DNA from: Oceanobacillus timonensis
GTDB lineage: Bacteria > Bacillota > Bacilli > Bacillales > Amphibacillaceae
Direction of reading: 5' to 3'
Assembly (NCBI RefSeq): GCF_900166635.1
Contig: NZ_LT800497.1
Location: 3,272,344-3,336,343, forward strand
Length of the DNA: 64,000 nucleotides
The translations under genes and the position numbers were made by a program. The notes under the pieces were generated by a model. That model worked only from the letters and a program-made list of their open reading frames with translations. It was not told the DNA's origin and searched no databases. Of this stretch, positions 37,981 through 47,286 are shown one piece after another (the stretch's first letter is position 1; every line of letters starts with the position of its first letter).

Positions 37981-39636
37981 TTATTGTACACGACGTACTG
38001 TTCCGCTGAAGTTATCAGCCCAGTAACCGCTGTTCATATCTGCAACAGCAACACCGGTACTGCTTTGAGAACCAATGAATTTCCCGCCGCCAAGATAAAT
38101 ACCGACATGGCCATTCGTACCATTTGTATTAAAGAAGACTAAATCTCCTTTTTGCATATCACTCTCAGAAACAGACGTACCTGTACTCACCAATGCACCA
38201 GTGTAAGACGGGATAGAATATCCTGCCTGCGCAAATGCCCAAGAAACAAATCCGGAGCAATCAAAACCGGAGCTAGGGCTTTTTCCTCCCCAAACATATG
38301 TGTTTTGATATGTTTGACTCTGTGCAGCGCTAATTACTCCGCTGATTCCAGAACCTGTATTTCCTCCTGAACCATTGCCGTTATCACCTTGACCAGAATT
38401 ATTTGACCCTTCTGATCCGCCGGTGCTACCTGAATTACCGGAGTCATTATTGTTCGAACCACTGGATCCGCTTGTACTATCATCAGAGTTGCTAGAGCCG
38501 CCAGAACTACTTGAACCGCTTGAATTGCTAGATCCACTCGTATTGCTTGTACCGCTAGAATTACTAGAGCTGCTTGAATCGCTTGAATTACTTGAATCGT
38601 CGGATTCGCTAGATTCACTATTTGAACTTGATTCATTGTTATCAGAGCTTGATTCCTCTGTATCAGAAGAGTCACTGTTATTACTGCTTTCTGTATTTGA
38701 AGATGTATCTTCTTGCGCACCGTTTGAAGCAGTTTCTTCTTGTTCCGGTTCATTTGCTTCGTCTTCAGAATCACTTGCAGCTTCTTCTTCAGCTTCGGCT
38801 TCTTCATCGCTGTTATCTTCCTCAGAACCGACGCTCGCACTTGCTACCAATGTTTCCGGTGCTGGAGCAGTTGCTACTTCCAGACGATCAGCTACATCCT
38901 GCTCGATAGCAGCTAAACGGGAATCTTTAATTTCTAAATCATCAATAAGTGCTGTTAACTCACCTTCTTTATCTTTTAAAGAAGTTTCTTTATCCTCAGC
39001 AGCATCTTTTTGATCAGTAATCGTATTATTAATACCTGTTAAATCTGTTTGTAATTGGTTTAATTCATCAAGTTTTGACTCAACGGATTCTTGTTTTTCA
39101 GCAACATCGTTTTTATCTTCTTCTTGTTGTTCCAGCAAAGCTAAATCAGAATCAGAAATCTTGTTTACTGCAGAAACACGGCTGACAAAATCACTAAAAT
39201 CCTGTGCTCCGAATACTACTTCAAGATAGCTGATATCTCCGCCATTTTGTTGCAAAGCTACTGCACGTTCTTTTAAAATATCTGTTCGTTTGTCGATTGC
39301 TTCCTCTAATTCTTCAATCTCTTCTTTCAGTTCACTAACTTCATCTTCTCTTGTCGAAATACCTTCTTCTGTTTCATCTAATTTTTGCTCATTTTTTTCA
39401 AGAGCAGCATTTAAATCGTCAATTTCTGTTTGTAAATCTTGTAATTCTACTAAAACATCTGCTACTTCATTTTCTGCATCTGATAGATTAGATTGTACAG
39501 AATCACGATCGTCCTGTACCTGAGATTGTTCCGTTTCCAATTCTTCAACTGATTCTGCTTTTACCGGCCCCGCAAAAAAAACACTGCTCAAGCCTACTAC
39601 GGAAGCCGCAGTTAATGTCACTACTGTCTTTTTCAA
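37981..39636 (-). CDS. cwlO: Secreted CwlO-type peptidoglycan D,L-endopeptidase
   Basis: Exported 551-residue hydrolase. A signal peptide to about residue 27 (VKA) is followed by two long coiled-coil blocks (28-130, 160-255) with the CwlO motif RAVALQQNGGDISYLEVVFGAQDFSDF between them. Then comes a linker of about 175 residues made almost only of Ser, Asn, Asp, Glu and Gly, and a C-terminal NlpC/P60 domain from about 430, with the catalytic Cys in SGFDCSGFVSWAF and His in NGHVGIYLGGG. In B. subtilis CwlO is activated by FtsEX and controlled by WalR. Start is TTG 39636 with GGGG 9 nt before it. The N-terminal half is paralogous to the 55395-56783 protein. Confidence 0.93.
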   Translation of the reverse strand: MKKTVVTLTAASVVGLSSVFFAGPVKAESVEELETEQSQVQDDRDSVQSNLSDAENEVADVLVELQDLQTEIDDLNAALEKNEQKLDETEEGISTREDEVSELKEEIEELEEAIDKRTDILKERAVALQQNGGDISYLEVVFGAQDFSDFVSRVSAVNKISDSDLALLEQQEEDKNDVAEKQESVESKLDELNQLQTDLTGINNTITDQKDAAEDKETSLKDKEGELTALIDDLEIKDSRLAAIEQDVADRLEVATAPAPETLVASASVGSEEDNSDEEAEAEEEAASDSEDEANEPEQEETASNGAQEDTSSNTESSNNSDSSDTEESSSDNNESSSNSESSESDDSSNSSDSSSSSNSSGTSNTSGSSNSSGSSSSGGSSNSDDSTSGSSGSNNNDSGNSGSTGGSEGSNNSGQGDNGNGSGGNTGSGISGVISAAQSQTYQNTYVWGGKSPSSGFDCSGFVSWAFAQAGYSIPSYTGALVSTGTSVSESDMQKGDLVFFNTNGTNGHVGIYLGGGKFIGSQSSTGVAVADMNSGYWADNFSGTVRRVQ

Positions 39637-39785
39637 CTTATATTCCCCGCTTTCGAATTTTACACCGCAAATATTTTATCTATGTATTTAGCTGGCACCG
39701 TACATTTGCGATTATTTATTTATATTATTTTCATTTCTTCTAATTTGTAACTTTGTAAATCTTAACATAAGAAAATGTCATGCAT

Positions 39786-39802
39786 ATTATAGAAATGTTA
39801 CA
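39786..39802 (-). promoter_or_regulatory. WalR-like motif upstream of cwlO
   Basis: TGTAACATTTCTATAAT on the minus strand: two hexamers spaced 5 bp as in the WalR box TGTWAH-N5-TGTWAH, with one mismatch in the second. The same motif is found at nearly the same distance (about 150 bp) upstream of the paralogous 3D gene. The second hexamer could also be a -10 element. The rest of the 39637-40026 gap is AT-rich without a gene. Confidence 0.45.
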
Positions 39803-40026
39803 TTTATATTTCATTAACGACAATAATCGTTAAACTTCGTCATAAAGTATGTCTTAATCCCTGGTATGGCAATGTTTTTTATTCTAGTATTTTTGTAGTG
39901 CCACCCCAAGACAAATTTACCAAATATTATTTTCCTTATTTCATTCTCTTTATACAGATATGATACAATACATATTGTAACGGAAGAAAATATAGCAAAC
40001 ATAGATGATTAACATAAAAAGTAGGG

Positions 40027-41088
40027 ATGGACGTGAAAGTTCAAACGATTATTGGAAATAGAGTTATCAAAACGGGGATTGCTGTCTTTTTCACGGCGCT
40101 TATTTGTAAGTGGTTGAATTTCCCGCCGACGTTTGCTGTGATTACTGCCATTGTTACGATTGAACCAACCGTAACAGACTCTATAAAAAAAGGGCTTGTC
40201 CGTTTTCCAGCTTCAGCAATCGGTGCAGCCTATGCAGTTATATTTCTTGCTCTATTTGGTAATTCACCACTTACTTATATGCTTGCTGCTATATTAACGA
40301 TTTTCACCTGTTTCCGGCTGCGTCTTCACGCCGGATTACTGGTTGCAACGTTAACAGCCATTGCAATGATTGAAATTGTTGAAGATAGTTATTTTATCAG
40401 TTTTCTTATTCGGCTGGCAACAACAACAATTGGGCTGTCTGTTTCTACACTAGTTAATATGTTCGTTTTTCCGCCAAATTACTATCGCTCCCTTTATAAA
40501 AAAATGACATCTATCCGTACACAATTAAGTAATCATATGAAACGCTGTTATTATGAATTAATTTTTGCAAAAACACCGTTGGATTTTGGTATGAATGAAA
40601 AGGTGGGAAATATCTACAAGGAGCTTGAAAGTGCGACATTACTTTCACTCTATCAGAAGAAAGATTTAAAGTACCATCACGTCTTAGAAAAACATGAAGA
40701 TGAATTAAAACAATTCAGGCATCAGCTTCATCATCTCCGTATGATTCAATATCACGTAACGAATATAGCAGAACAGCCTGCGGTTAAAATGGAATGGGAA
40801 GTGGAGAAGCAAAAACATGTATTTGATACTGTATGTTATTTTGCTAATGTATTGGCAGATAAAATCGAATTTAATAAAAATGAATGGGAAGATAGACGTG
40901 AGCAATTACATCAGATATTTCAGGAGACGTTAAAAACAGCACAAATGAGTGAAGCGGAAAAATTGCCGATAGAGCTGGTTGCGATTTATGAATTAATTTC
41001 TATTGTCGAAATTATTGAAGACCACTATACAATGGAATTTGAACAACTCGAACCAAAAGGGAAGAACTCCCGCCTAAAAAAACAGTAA
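40027..41088 (+). CDS. Aromatic acid exporter family membrane protein (YqjA/ArAE type)
   Basis: A 353-residue protein with six hydrophobic segments in residues 8-150 (FFTALICKWLNFPPTFAVITAIVTIEPTV, typical of the ArAE_1/DUF939 family) and a cytoplasmic C-terminal helical domain. Family members are thought to export aromatic acids or affect membrane function; no substrate can be named. The start may be ATG 40027 or GTG 40033; the GTG has AGGG at a better distance. A promoter-like TTCATT-N18-TACAAT lies upstream. Single gene. Confidence 0.82.
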   Translation: MDVKVQTIIGNRVIKTGIAVFFTALICKWLNFPPTFAVITAIVTIEPTVTDSIKKGLVRFPASAIGAAYAVIFLALFGNSPLTYMLAAILTIFTCFRLRLHAGLLVATLTAIAMIEIVEDSYFISFLIRLATTTIGLSVSTLVNMFVFPPNYYRSLYKKMTSIRTQLSNHMKRCYYELIFAKTPLDFGMNEKVGNIYKELESATLLSLYQKKDLKYHHVLEKHEDELKQFRHQLHHLRMIQYHVTNIAEQPAVKMEWEVEKQKHVFDTVCYFANVLADKIEFNKNEWEDRREQLHQIFQETLKTAQMSEAEKLPIELVAIYELISIVEIIEDHYTMEFEQLEPKGKNSRLKKQ

Positions 41089-41113
41089 TCCCGTGTTTCG
41101 AGCTTTTAAGATT

Positions 41114-41164
41114 GGGCTGGTTGCAACATCCATTTACTGCCTGTACAGCCAGCCCCTTTTTTTA
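41114..41164 (+). terminator. Terminator after the aromatic acid exporter gene
   Basis: GGGCTGG and CCAGCCCC arms, then eight T residues, 26 bp past the stop. Confidence 0.75.
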
Positions 41165-41185
41165 CTATTTGCAGCCATGTCACCT

Positions 41186-42316
41186 TTATTTCTCTTCTAC
41201 TTCTTCCTGCAGCGCAGCCAATTCCTTATCAGACATTCCTGTAATATTTTTTACCGACAAATAATCCATTCCCTGCTTCAATAAATTACGAGCAACTATT
41301 TTTCCATAACGCATAATTACTTTGGCTGCGTCACGGTTAGCAAGTGCTGCATTTTATTCTGCTTCCATTCTTTTCTCTTTTTCTTCCACGAGTTCTAATT
41401 TTTGCTGTTCATATTGTTTTTTTATCTGCTGATACTTCTGTTCTAACTGTTCCGTTCTTTCCTGAACAACTTTTCTTTTTTCTTCGGTTATTTCGATCTC
41501 TTTTAAAAATTGCTGTTCTATTATCTGCTTCTGTCTATCTTTATAAATCAGTTGATTTTCATCTATACAGCTGATATCGCTCCATGCTTTCATAGCCGCT
41601 GCCATATGCTTATCTGTTGCTGCTATTTTTTCTAATGCTTGATACATATTCAGATGAAAATAATGCTTTGTGCTGTCAACGACCGCCAGTAATAGTAACC
41701 ATCCAGTTAAAGCGTCTTCTTTCCAGTTCAAGCTGCCTTCATTCCAACGGTGGATCAATTTCGGAACTTCAATAAAATGGCTTTCCTGCAAATTAGTTAG
41801 CATCATCGGTTCTTCTTTGTCCGTTAACCGAAATATAGAATGATATTTATCACTTTCATGAAATATCTCAAAATGCATGATGCTGATTGTAATAACTCCA
41901 TCATATTCACCGAACGCAGAACTTGTTGCAAATTGCCGGCGGTATACATCAGACCAGAAATAGAAGGACTGATTTTCAGGAGCATCCTGATCCGGAAAAA
42001 GTATTTCTACATAAATGGATTCTTTATTTTCTGTTTCTACAACCAAGCTCAAATGAGGCAGTTCACTTCCTGTCATCTTTTCTTCTTGAAATGTCATATC
42101 TTTAATTGGCGCTCGTTTGGATTGTATAAAAAATGCGTTCAAGAAGGCGATTGTTATCTTCTTATATCTTTCATCCCCGAATAATTTTTTAAAGGCAACA
42201 TCAATTTTTAAATCCATCAGCTGATGAAATTCTTTTTTTGGAATGGAATTTCGATACACTTCTCCATTTTCGCCAATTCGAGAAGGGAATTCCTTTATTT
42301 TCCAAGAGTGAATCAT
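41186..42316 (-). pseudogene. Rpn/PD-(D/E)XK nuclease family gene with an in-frame stop near the 3' end
   Basis: The frame starts at ATG 42316 (AAGGAT before it) and shows the Rpn family N-terminus MDLKIDVAFKKLFGDERYKK, the nuclease-core residues in ELPHLSLVVETENKESIYVEILF and the FYFWSDVYRRQF block, then a long coiled coil ending EKRMEAE. A TAA stands at 41354-41356, but the same frame goes on for 55 more codons with a proper Rpn tail (RNLLKQGMDYLSVKNITGMSDKELAAL) to the next stop at 41186. A single base change thus cuts off the C-terminal motif. The truncated 320-residue protein could still be made. The family contains DNA nucleases linked to recombination and phage defence. Confidence 0.85.
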
Positions 42317-42440
42317 GGAAACACATCCTTTTGTTTAGTCGAGGACTTACTATGATGAAGGTCTAAATACAGTTAACCAAACGTACGTTCCTTTGTCAAT
42401 GAATAAATAAAAAAATCTGCAAAAGGACTTTTTTAGCCTC

Positions 42441-43055
42441 CTACAGATTCTCTTTCTTCCGTTTTTTTATATACCAAATGCAGAAAAACAAAATTCCAAC
42501 CATAATAAAAACATAGACAAAATTTGAATAAACATCCATAAACGCTGCAACACGATACCAATTATTCCCCAGAACTGCACCGACACCAATAAGAATGCTA
42601 TTCCAAATAATAGAACCGACAGCTGTTAACAAAATAAATATACCAAAATTCATTCTTGCCATCCCAGCGGGGATAGAGATTAAACTTCTTAAAAGCGGAA
42701 CCATTCTGCAAAAGAAAACGGTCCAATAGCCATATTTTTCAAACCATGCATCCGCCTTATAAATATCGGCTCTTTTTAAACGCAGTACTTTACCGTATCG
42801 ATCAATCATTTTCTCAAGCCAAGCGATATCCAGTAACATCCCTGCACAGTACAAAAGCATGGCTCCAATAAGCGCTCCCAGTGTAGATGCAGCTAATACC
42901 CCCAAATAGGTTAAGACGCTGTAAGTGGTCATAAATCCTCCAAAAGGAAGAATAATCTCAGATGGTATCGGCGGAAATAAGTTCTCCAATGTCATCATTA
43001 GGAAAATACCCAGATAACCAAATTGCTCCATCATGGTTGTAACCCATTGTCCCAT
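42441..43055 (-). CDS. DedA family membrane protein
   Basis: A 204-residue DedA/VTT-domain protein with four to five hydrophobic segments and the family motifs LENLFPPIPSEIILPFGGF near residues 24-42 and FFCRMVPLLRSLISIPAGMARM near 114-135. DedA proteins act as lipid (undecaprenyl phosphate or phosphatidylethanolamine) flippases and affect proton motive force; which lipid this one moves is not visible. ATG 43055 has GGAGG at 7 nt. A terminator-like hairpin (AATCTG and CAGATT, then T7) overlaps its 3' end. Confidence 0.9.
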   Translation of the reverse strand: MGQWVTTMMEQFGYLGIFLMMTLENLFPPIPSEIILPFGGFMTTYSVLTYLGVLAASTLGALIGAMLLYCAGMLLDIAWLEKMIDRYGKVLRLKRADIYKADAWFEKYGYWTVFFCRMVPLLRSLISIPAGMARMNFGIFILLTAVGSIIWNSILIGVGAVLGNNWYRVAAFMDVYSNFVYVFIMVGILFFCIWYIKKRKKENL

Positions 43056-43163
43056 AATATCCTCCATTTACGCTTGTCCTATTTAATTAGAATATATTCT
43101 TTCATGCTGCAGTCTATGATTTTCTTTTAAAAAATAAATTTCCTATTTCCATCCATATGTTTT

Positions 43164-44099
43164 CTACTTTGTTTGATTCATTATTTCTGCTAATTGGCGA
43201 TAAGAAAATGCTCTTGCTTCATAGGTAGGCGCCATTGTAAGAACCATGATTTCATCACATTGATAGGCTTCTTGCAGTGCCGTAAGTTTTTCTTGAACAA
43301 GAGCTTTATCCCCAATGATTTGTTTATCTGCAATTTTCGATTGCTCTTCCGGATCTGCCTGTGGAGAAGGGTCCTGCTCTTCCCTTTTGCGTTTTGCTTC
43401 TTCTGCCAATTCCAGCGCTTCCTGTTCAGTTGCAGCGCAAAGAACAGATACAGCAACGATAGTGGGCAGATTCTCCGTTTGTCTTTTATAACTGGCTACA
43501 ATTTCCGGACCATTATCAGCACCCATAAAATGCCCAAAAACATAAGGTAATTTCTTTGTTGCCGCAAGTTTTGCACTACGCTCGCTGGTTCCCAGAAGCC
43601 AAGGTTCAGGCTGAACAGGCGGTACTGGTGCAGCTGTCACCCGTGAATAAAGATGTTCCGGCGAAAAATCATCTTGAAGAAAATGAAGTAATTCGTCCAT
43701 ATACGCAGGCATTTCTTTCACCTTTTCTAAAAAGTTCCCTGCAAGTGCAATCGAAGCTTCTGCTGAACCGCCCGGTGCTCTGCCAAGTCCTAAGTCTACC
43801 CGTCCTGGATATAGAGTAGCAAGCATCCGGTAACGTTCCGCAATATTATAGGGACGATAATTAGGTAATAGCACCGCACCCGAACCAATTCGAATATTTT
43901 CGGTTTTGCTGCCAATAATCCCCAGTAATATATCCGGTGCAGGACTGGCTAATCCTTGCATCCCATGATGCTCCGCGACCCAATAACGTTCATATCCGGA
44001 CTGGTCCGCCAAGACTGCTAATTCCATACTGGCCTCCAGCGCCTGCTTTGCATCGGCATCTGCAAATAATGGAGATTGGTCTAAAATACTTAATTTCAT
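43164..44099 (-). CDS. LLM class flavin-dependent oxidoreductase
   Basis: Luciferase-like monooxygenase family member of 311 residues, starting MKLSILDQSPLF and containing YWVAEHHGMQGLASPAP (near 40-56), IRIGSGAVLLPNYRPYNIAERYRMLA and VDLGLGRAPGG, which mark the subgroup of group-1 LLM enzymes that includes YhbW-type proteins. It uses reduced FMN; substrate unknown. The ATG 44099 overlaps the stop of the DUF1836 gene by four bases (ATGA), with GGGGAG before it, so it is translationally coupled to that gene. Confidence 0.9.
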   Translation of the reverse strand: MKLSILDQSPLFADADAKQALEASMELAVLADQSGYERYWVAEHHGMQGLASPAPDILLGIIGSKTENIRIGSGAVLLPNYRPYNIAERYRMLATLYPGRVDLGLGRAPGGSAEASIALAGNFLEKVKEMPAYMDELLHFLQDDFSPEHLYSRVTAAPVPPVQPEPWLLGTSERSAKLAATKKLPYVFGHFMGADNGPEIVASYKRQTENLPTIVAVSVLCAATEQEALELAEEAKRKREEQDPSPQADPEEQSKIADKQIIGDKALVQEKLTALQEAYQCDEIMVLTMAPTYEARAFSYRQLAEIMNQTK

Positions 44100-44674
44100 T
44101 CTTCTTGCTCCCCTTTCCATTTTAATTGATCAACCAGCTTTTCTGCTGCTCGTCGGTAAAAATTACTCATCCCTGTCAAGCTCGTAATGAGTAATACTTG
44201 TTGTAAGTATGTATCATTGACAATATCTTTATCTAATTCCGTCTCGAATATTTTTTCCTGCTCCGCTATATATTCTTCAAAACCAGCCACATTTTTATCC
44301 ATTAAATACATATAATTAGCGTAAAATTTCTCCAAATCAAAATCTTCATCCGCTATACGCTGATTAGCCTTTGCGAATGTTTTCCCGATATCTTTAATCG
44401 ATAAAACACTTTTCATTTGATAAATCATACTGATTAGAAAAAGATGATCTTTCGAGTACTTTTTATTTTCTATTGGGAAAAATAATTTAGCTTTTGCATA
44501 ATTATTTATCATCGTTTTCGTTAATACCTTATCTTCCTCATAACGTTTGGAAGAAGCATATTTGTTTTCAAACAGTTGAATGACCTGGTCCATATATAAA
44601 TCTAAGTCAGGTATTTCTTCTGGTTTTAATTGGTTTTCTAAATGAAGACCTTCTAATTGTTTTTTTATATCCAT
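44096..44674 (-). CDS. DUF1836 domain protein (putative MerR-like HTH)
   Basis: A 192-residue protein with the DUF1836 pattern: DLDLYMDQVIQLFE near 25, KVLTKTMINNYAKAKLF near 50 and KKYSKDHLFLISMIYQMKSVLSIKDIGK near 75. The block resembles the DNA-binding part of MerR-type regulators, and such proteins are taken to be transcription factors, but no target is known. GGAAAG precedes the ATG at a longish distance. It is the first gene of a pair with the LLM oxidoreductase. Confidence 0.75.
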   Translation of the reverse strand: MDIKKQLEGLHLENQLKPEEIPDLDLYMDQVIQLFENKYASSKRYEEDKVLTKTMINNYAKAKLFFPIENKKYSKDHLFLISMIYQMKSVLSIKDIGKTFAKANQRIADEDFDLEKFYANYMYLMDKNVAGFEEYIAEQEKIFETELDKDIVNDTYLQQVLLITSLTGMSNFYRRAAEKLVDQLKWKGEQEE

Positions 44675-44864
44675 AACATGTCTTTCCTTTCTTCTTTAAT
44701 AGGATTATTTGTTAATAAAAGAAGCGGGAATGGAATCAATTAACATATCTACGTATCATTATAGACATAATCATACAAAATTCAAATGTTGACTACTTCA
44801 TGAAATAGGTATATATTTATTACATAGTATTGAAAACTACATAACAGATCGGAGAGGTTAATAG

Positions 44865-45509
44865 TTGCATAAATTTATACGTGAACCAATGAATGCTTTT
44901 ACTCACTTTATCGGAATTGTTTTATCTATTGCTGGATTAATATTACTTGTTGTCAAAGCAGCCCGGGTTGGTGTACCTTTAGATGTTGGTGCTGTGGCTG
45001 CATTTGGCATTAGTTTAATTTTGTTATATACCGCTTCAACAGTTTACCATTCTGTCATCGCAGGTCCCAAAACGATTGCTTTTTTCAGAAGAATGGACCA
45101 TGCCATGATTTATGTATTAATTGCTGGTACATATATCCCGCTATGCCTGATTGCGCTGCAAGGAACAACTGGATGGGTTCTGTTTTGGGTCGTTACCGTC
45201 CTTGCGGTTCTCGGTGTTCTTTTTAAATTAATCTGGTTCCATTCCCCCAGATGGCTTTCCACGCTGCTCTATGTATTAATGGGATGGATAGCTGTTTTCT
45301 ATAGCGGGGCACTTGCTCCAGTTATCGGCACTGGAGGAATGGTCTACTTAATCGCTGGGGGAATCCTTTATACCATCGGTGCAGTGATTTACTGGCTGAA
45401 ACCGGAATTCTTGCGTTCCCGTTATTTCGGTTACCATGAAATATTCCATATTTTTATCCTGTTGGGAAGCCTCGGCCACTTCTTATGTATTTATCTGTAT
45501 GTTATCTAA
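44865..45509 (+). CDS. Hemolysin III family membrane protein (PAQR-like)
   Basis: Seven-helix membrane protein of 214 residues. The HlyIII/PAQR metal and catalytic residues are present: EPMNAFTHFIG with His14, STVYHSVIAGP near 58-68, and YHEIFHIFILLGSLGHF near the end with further His. Start TTG 44865 with GGAGAGG 9 nt upstream. Despite the name, family members are membrane sensors or hydrolase-like proteins rather than proven toxins. Single gene with a strong terminator. Confidence 0.9.
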   Translation: MHKFIREPMNAFTHFIGIVLSIAGLILLVVKAARVGVPLDVGAVAAFGISLILLYTASTVYHSVIAGPKTIAFFRRMDHAMIYVLIAGTYIPLCLIALQGTTGWVLFWVVTVLAVLGVLFKLIWFHSPRWLSTLLYVLMGWIAVFYSGALAPVIGTGGMVYLIAGGILYTIGAVIYWLKPEFLRSRYFGYHEIFHIFILLGSLGHFLCIYLYVI

Positions 45510-45513
45510 GAAG

Positions 45514-45564
45514 TTCAATAAAAGAAGAGCCTTGCAAAAATGCGGAGGCTCTTCTTTTATTGAA
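45514..45564. terminator. Bidirectional terminator between hemolysin III and the TetR gene
   Basis: Perfect 18-bp arms TTCAATAAAAGAAGAGCC and GGCTCTTCTTTTATTGAA around 15 nt. The right arm covers the TetR stop codon. Confidence 0.9.
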
Positions 45565-46153
45565 CTATTTTCGTTACCATTTTGATTAATTCCTGCTGAT
45601 AATTTTGGTTATCAAAACTGTCACTTTGCAGCAGCATGCTTTCATTTGCTGCGCCATTAATAAGGATAGCTGTCGCTTTTGGCTGGAAATCAGATGAAAA
45701 TACTTTCTGCTCCTGCCCCTCAGATAAAATAGATTCTAATCGCAGATAAAGCGGATCCTCTTCTCCTTCATTTAATTTGTAGTACGGGATATTATCTTCT
45801 GTCCGGGCATTAAAAATAATTTCAACCAGTGCTACATTATTTTTAACATATTCATATTGATACGTGAGGGTGGCTTTTATGTAACCAAGCAGCTGTTGAT
45901 AAATATCTGTCTCCCGCTTTACCCAGTCATCAATAAATTCCAGCTGTGCCCCAATTAAGTAATTTAACGTATGGTGAATCAACTCTTCTTTATCCGCAAA
46001 ATGATAGGAAATTAACCCAGTGCTAATTTTTGCATGTTTTGCTATTTTAGCAAGACTTAATTTTACATAGCCAATATCATTCAATACGTCAATGGTTGCC
46101 TTTAAAATTTGTTCTCTCCGCGCTTCTGAGATAAATGTTTTTTCTTTCGTCAC
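45557..46153 (-). CDS. TetR/AcrR family transcriptional regulator
   Basis: A 198-residue regulator. The N-terminal HTH is clear (EARREQILKATIDVLNDIGYVKLSLAKIAKHAKISTGLISYHFADKEEL, in residues 10-58); the C-terminal ligand domain is not specific enough to name an effector. GTG start at 46153 with GAGGGTG before it. It is cotranscribed with the yqeB-like gene 6 bp upstream. A 16-bp palindrome at 46881-46896 is the likely autoregulatory operator. Confidence 0.88.
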   Translation of the reverse strand: MTKEKTFISEARREQILKATIDVLNDIGYVKLSLAKIAKHAKISTGLISYHFADKEELIHHTLNYLIGAQLEFIDDWVKRETDIYQQLLGYIKATLTYQYEYVKNNVALVEIIFNARTEDNIPYYKLNEGEEDPLYLRLESILSEGQEQKVFSSDFQPKATAILINGAANESMLLQSDSFDNQNYQQELIKMVTKIVQ

Positions 46154-46159
46154 TTCGTA

Positions 46160-46837
46160 TCACCCTCTTATCATCCTTACATACTGCCGTTTGTCCTCAT
46201 CACGGATAATAGCTCCCTCGGCTGCTATGTCTTTTCGCAATATCATGGCTTCTTTTTCATCCTCTTCCTTCAGCGCCTGTTCTCTCGCAGCAAGCAGCCT
46301 GTTAACAGAATCAGGGAAATCAGGTTGATCCGGAACCCAGCGCTGATATTCTGCATGGTGAGGATCTTGATTTTTCCATGGAAACCGATGTTCCAAAAAA
46401 GCAGCTTCTATTTTCGGCTGCTTTACATCCGTTTGCGAACGATACCGTTCCTCGCCTTTTTGACCTAAAACAACAATCTCTTTTCTATCCATATAAATGG
46501 CGGAAATATCTCTTTTTTGCAAATTTACTTCTTTATCATTCCTTTTCATTGTAACTTCTTGATCGGTAATCGTCATTTTTAATGATTCACTAAACGCATA
46601 CAGTGCAAAAAGGATTCCGGCAATCAAACCGACGATTACTCCAATAATCGATACCCAAGAGCTATTCCAGGATACAATCCATTCAAAGAACGGGCCAAAC
46701 GGCACAAAAGGAATCTTGATCAGCCAGCTCGAAATAATTTGGATAAACCAGCCAATAATCGCTCCAAGAAGCGGACCGCCTATAATAATAATCCCTTTAT
46801 CAAGTTTTGTTAAACCAAGTACGGTTTCATTTTGCAT
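46160..46837 (-). CDS. yqeB: YqeB-like membrane protein
   Basis: A 225-residue protein resembling B. subtilis YqeB: start MQNETVLGLTKLDKGIIIIGGPLLG, two hydrophobic regions (17-40 and 58-80), then a soluble C-terminal part with the block KEVNLQKRDISAIYMDRKEIVVLGQ. The function of YqeB is not known. It shares a transcript with the TetR regulator behind it, so the regulator may respond to a membrane or lipid signal, which is a guess. GGAGAA precedes the ATG. Confidence 0.75.
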   Translation of the reverse strand: MQNETVLGLTKLDKGIIIIGGPLLGAIIGWFIQIISSWLIKIPFVPFGPFFEWIVSWNSSWVSIIGVIVGLIAGILFALYAFSESLKMTITDQEVTMKRNDKEVNLQKRDISAIYMDRKEIVVLGQKGEERYRSQTDVKQPKIEAAFLEHRFPWKNQDPHHAEYQRWVPDQPDFPDSVNRLLAAREQALKEEDEKEAMILRKDIAAEGAIIRDEDKRQYVRMIRG

Positions 46838-46880
46838 CGTTTATATTCTCCTCTGGATATATTTATAACTGAATTACTTT

Positions 46881-46896
46881 TTGATTAACTAATCAA
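46881..46896. promoter_or_regulatory. Palindromic operator candidate for the TetR regulator
   Basis: TTGATTAACTAATCAA, a near-perfect palindrome, about 45 bp before the yqeB start, in an AT-rich promoter region (TTAAAA and TATAAA boxes nearby). TetR proteins usually bind such 15-18 bp sites at their own promoters. Confidence 0.5.
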
Positions 46897-47286
46897 ATTT
46901 TAACACGAATGATTAATTCATGCTAGTAAAGATGAATTATATGGTATTTTAGAAAATCTTATCTTATTTATATAATAATAGCGAGCAGGTATTAACGTGT
47001 TCAACGTTACTATCTGTTCTATTTTATACTCCTATGAAGTTGGTTTAAAATAAATTTTGATGACAAACATCTCGCTACCCCACATTTTATGTTTCATGAA
47101 AAAACCGTTTTGAAAAAAATTAATCAAAACGGATTCATTCTTTATGAAGTACTATACCTTTTTTATCAAAAAATGTAATCATTTCGTGTCACAAACGCAC
47201 CTGATTTTTGTAAAAACATATATTTTAAAATTCCTTATATATCCATTACCAATATCTTTATTTAATAACTAATCCGAAAAAATCCA
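46897..47286. other. AT-rich intergenic region with a minus-strand terminator
   Basis: No gene is seen. A hairpin CCGTTTTGA and TCAAAACGG (47105-47132) is followed on the minus strand by GTTTTTTC, which makes it a good terminator for transcripts coming from the 47287-48103 genes. The rest is AT-rich without recognised features. Confidence 0.6.

Noticed and set aside
38423..39013. Long plus-strand frame of 196 codons opposite cwlO
   Set aside because: It is the complement of the low-complexity Ser/Asp/Glu codons of CwlO, rich in Leu and Ser, with no ribosome binding site or family resemblance.
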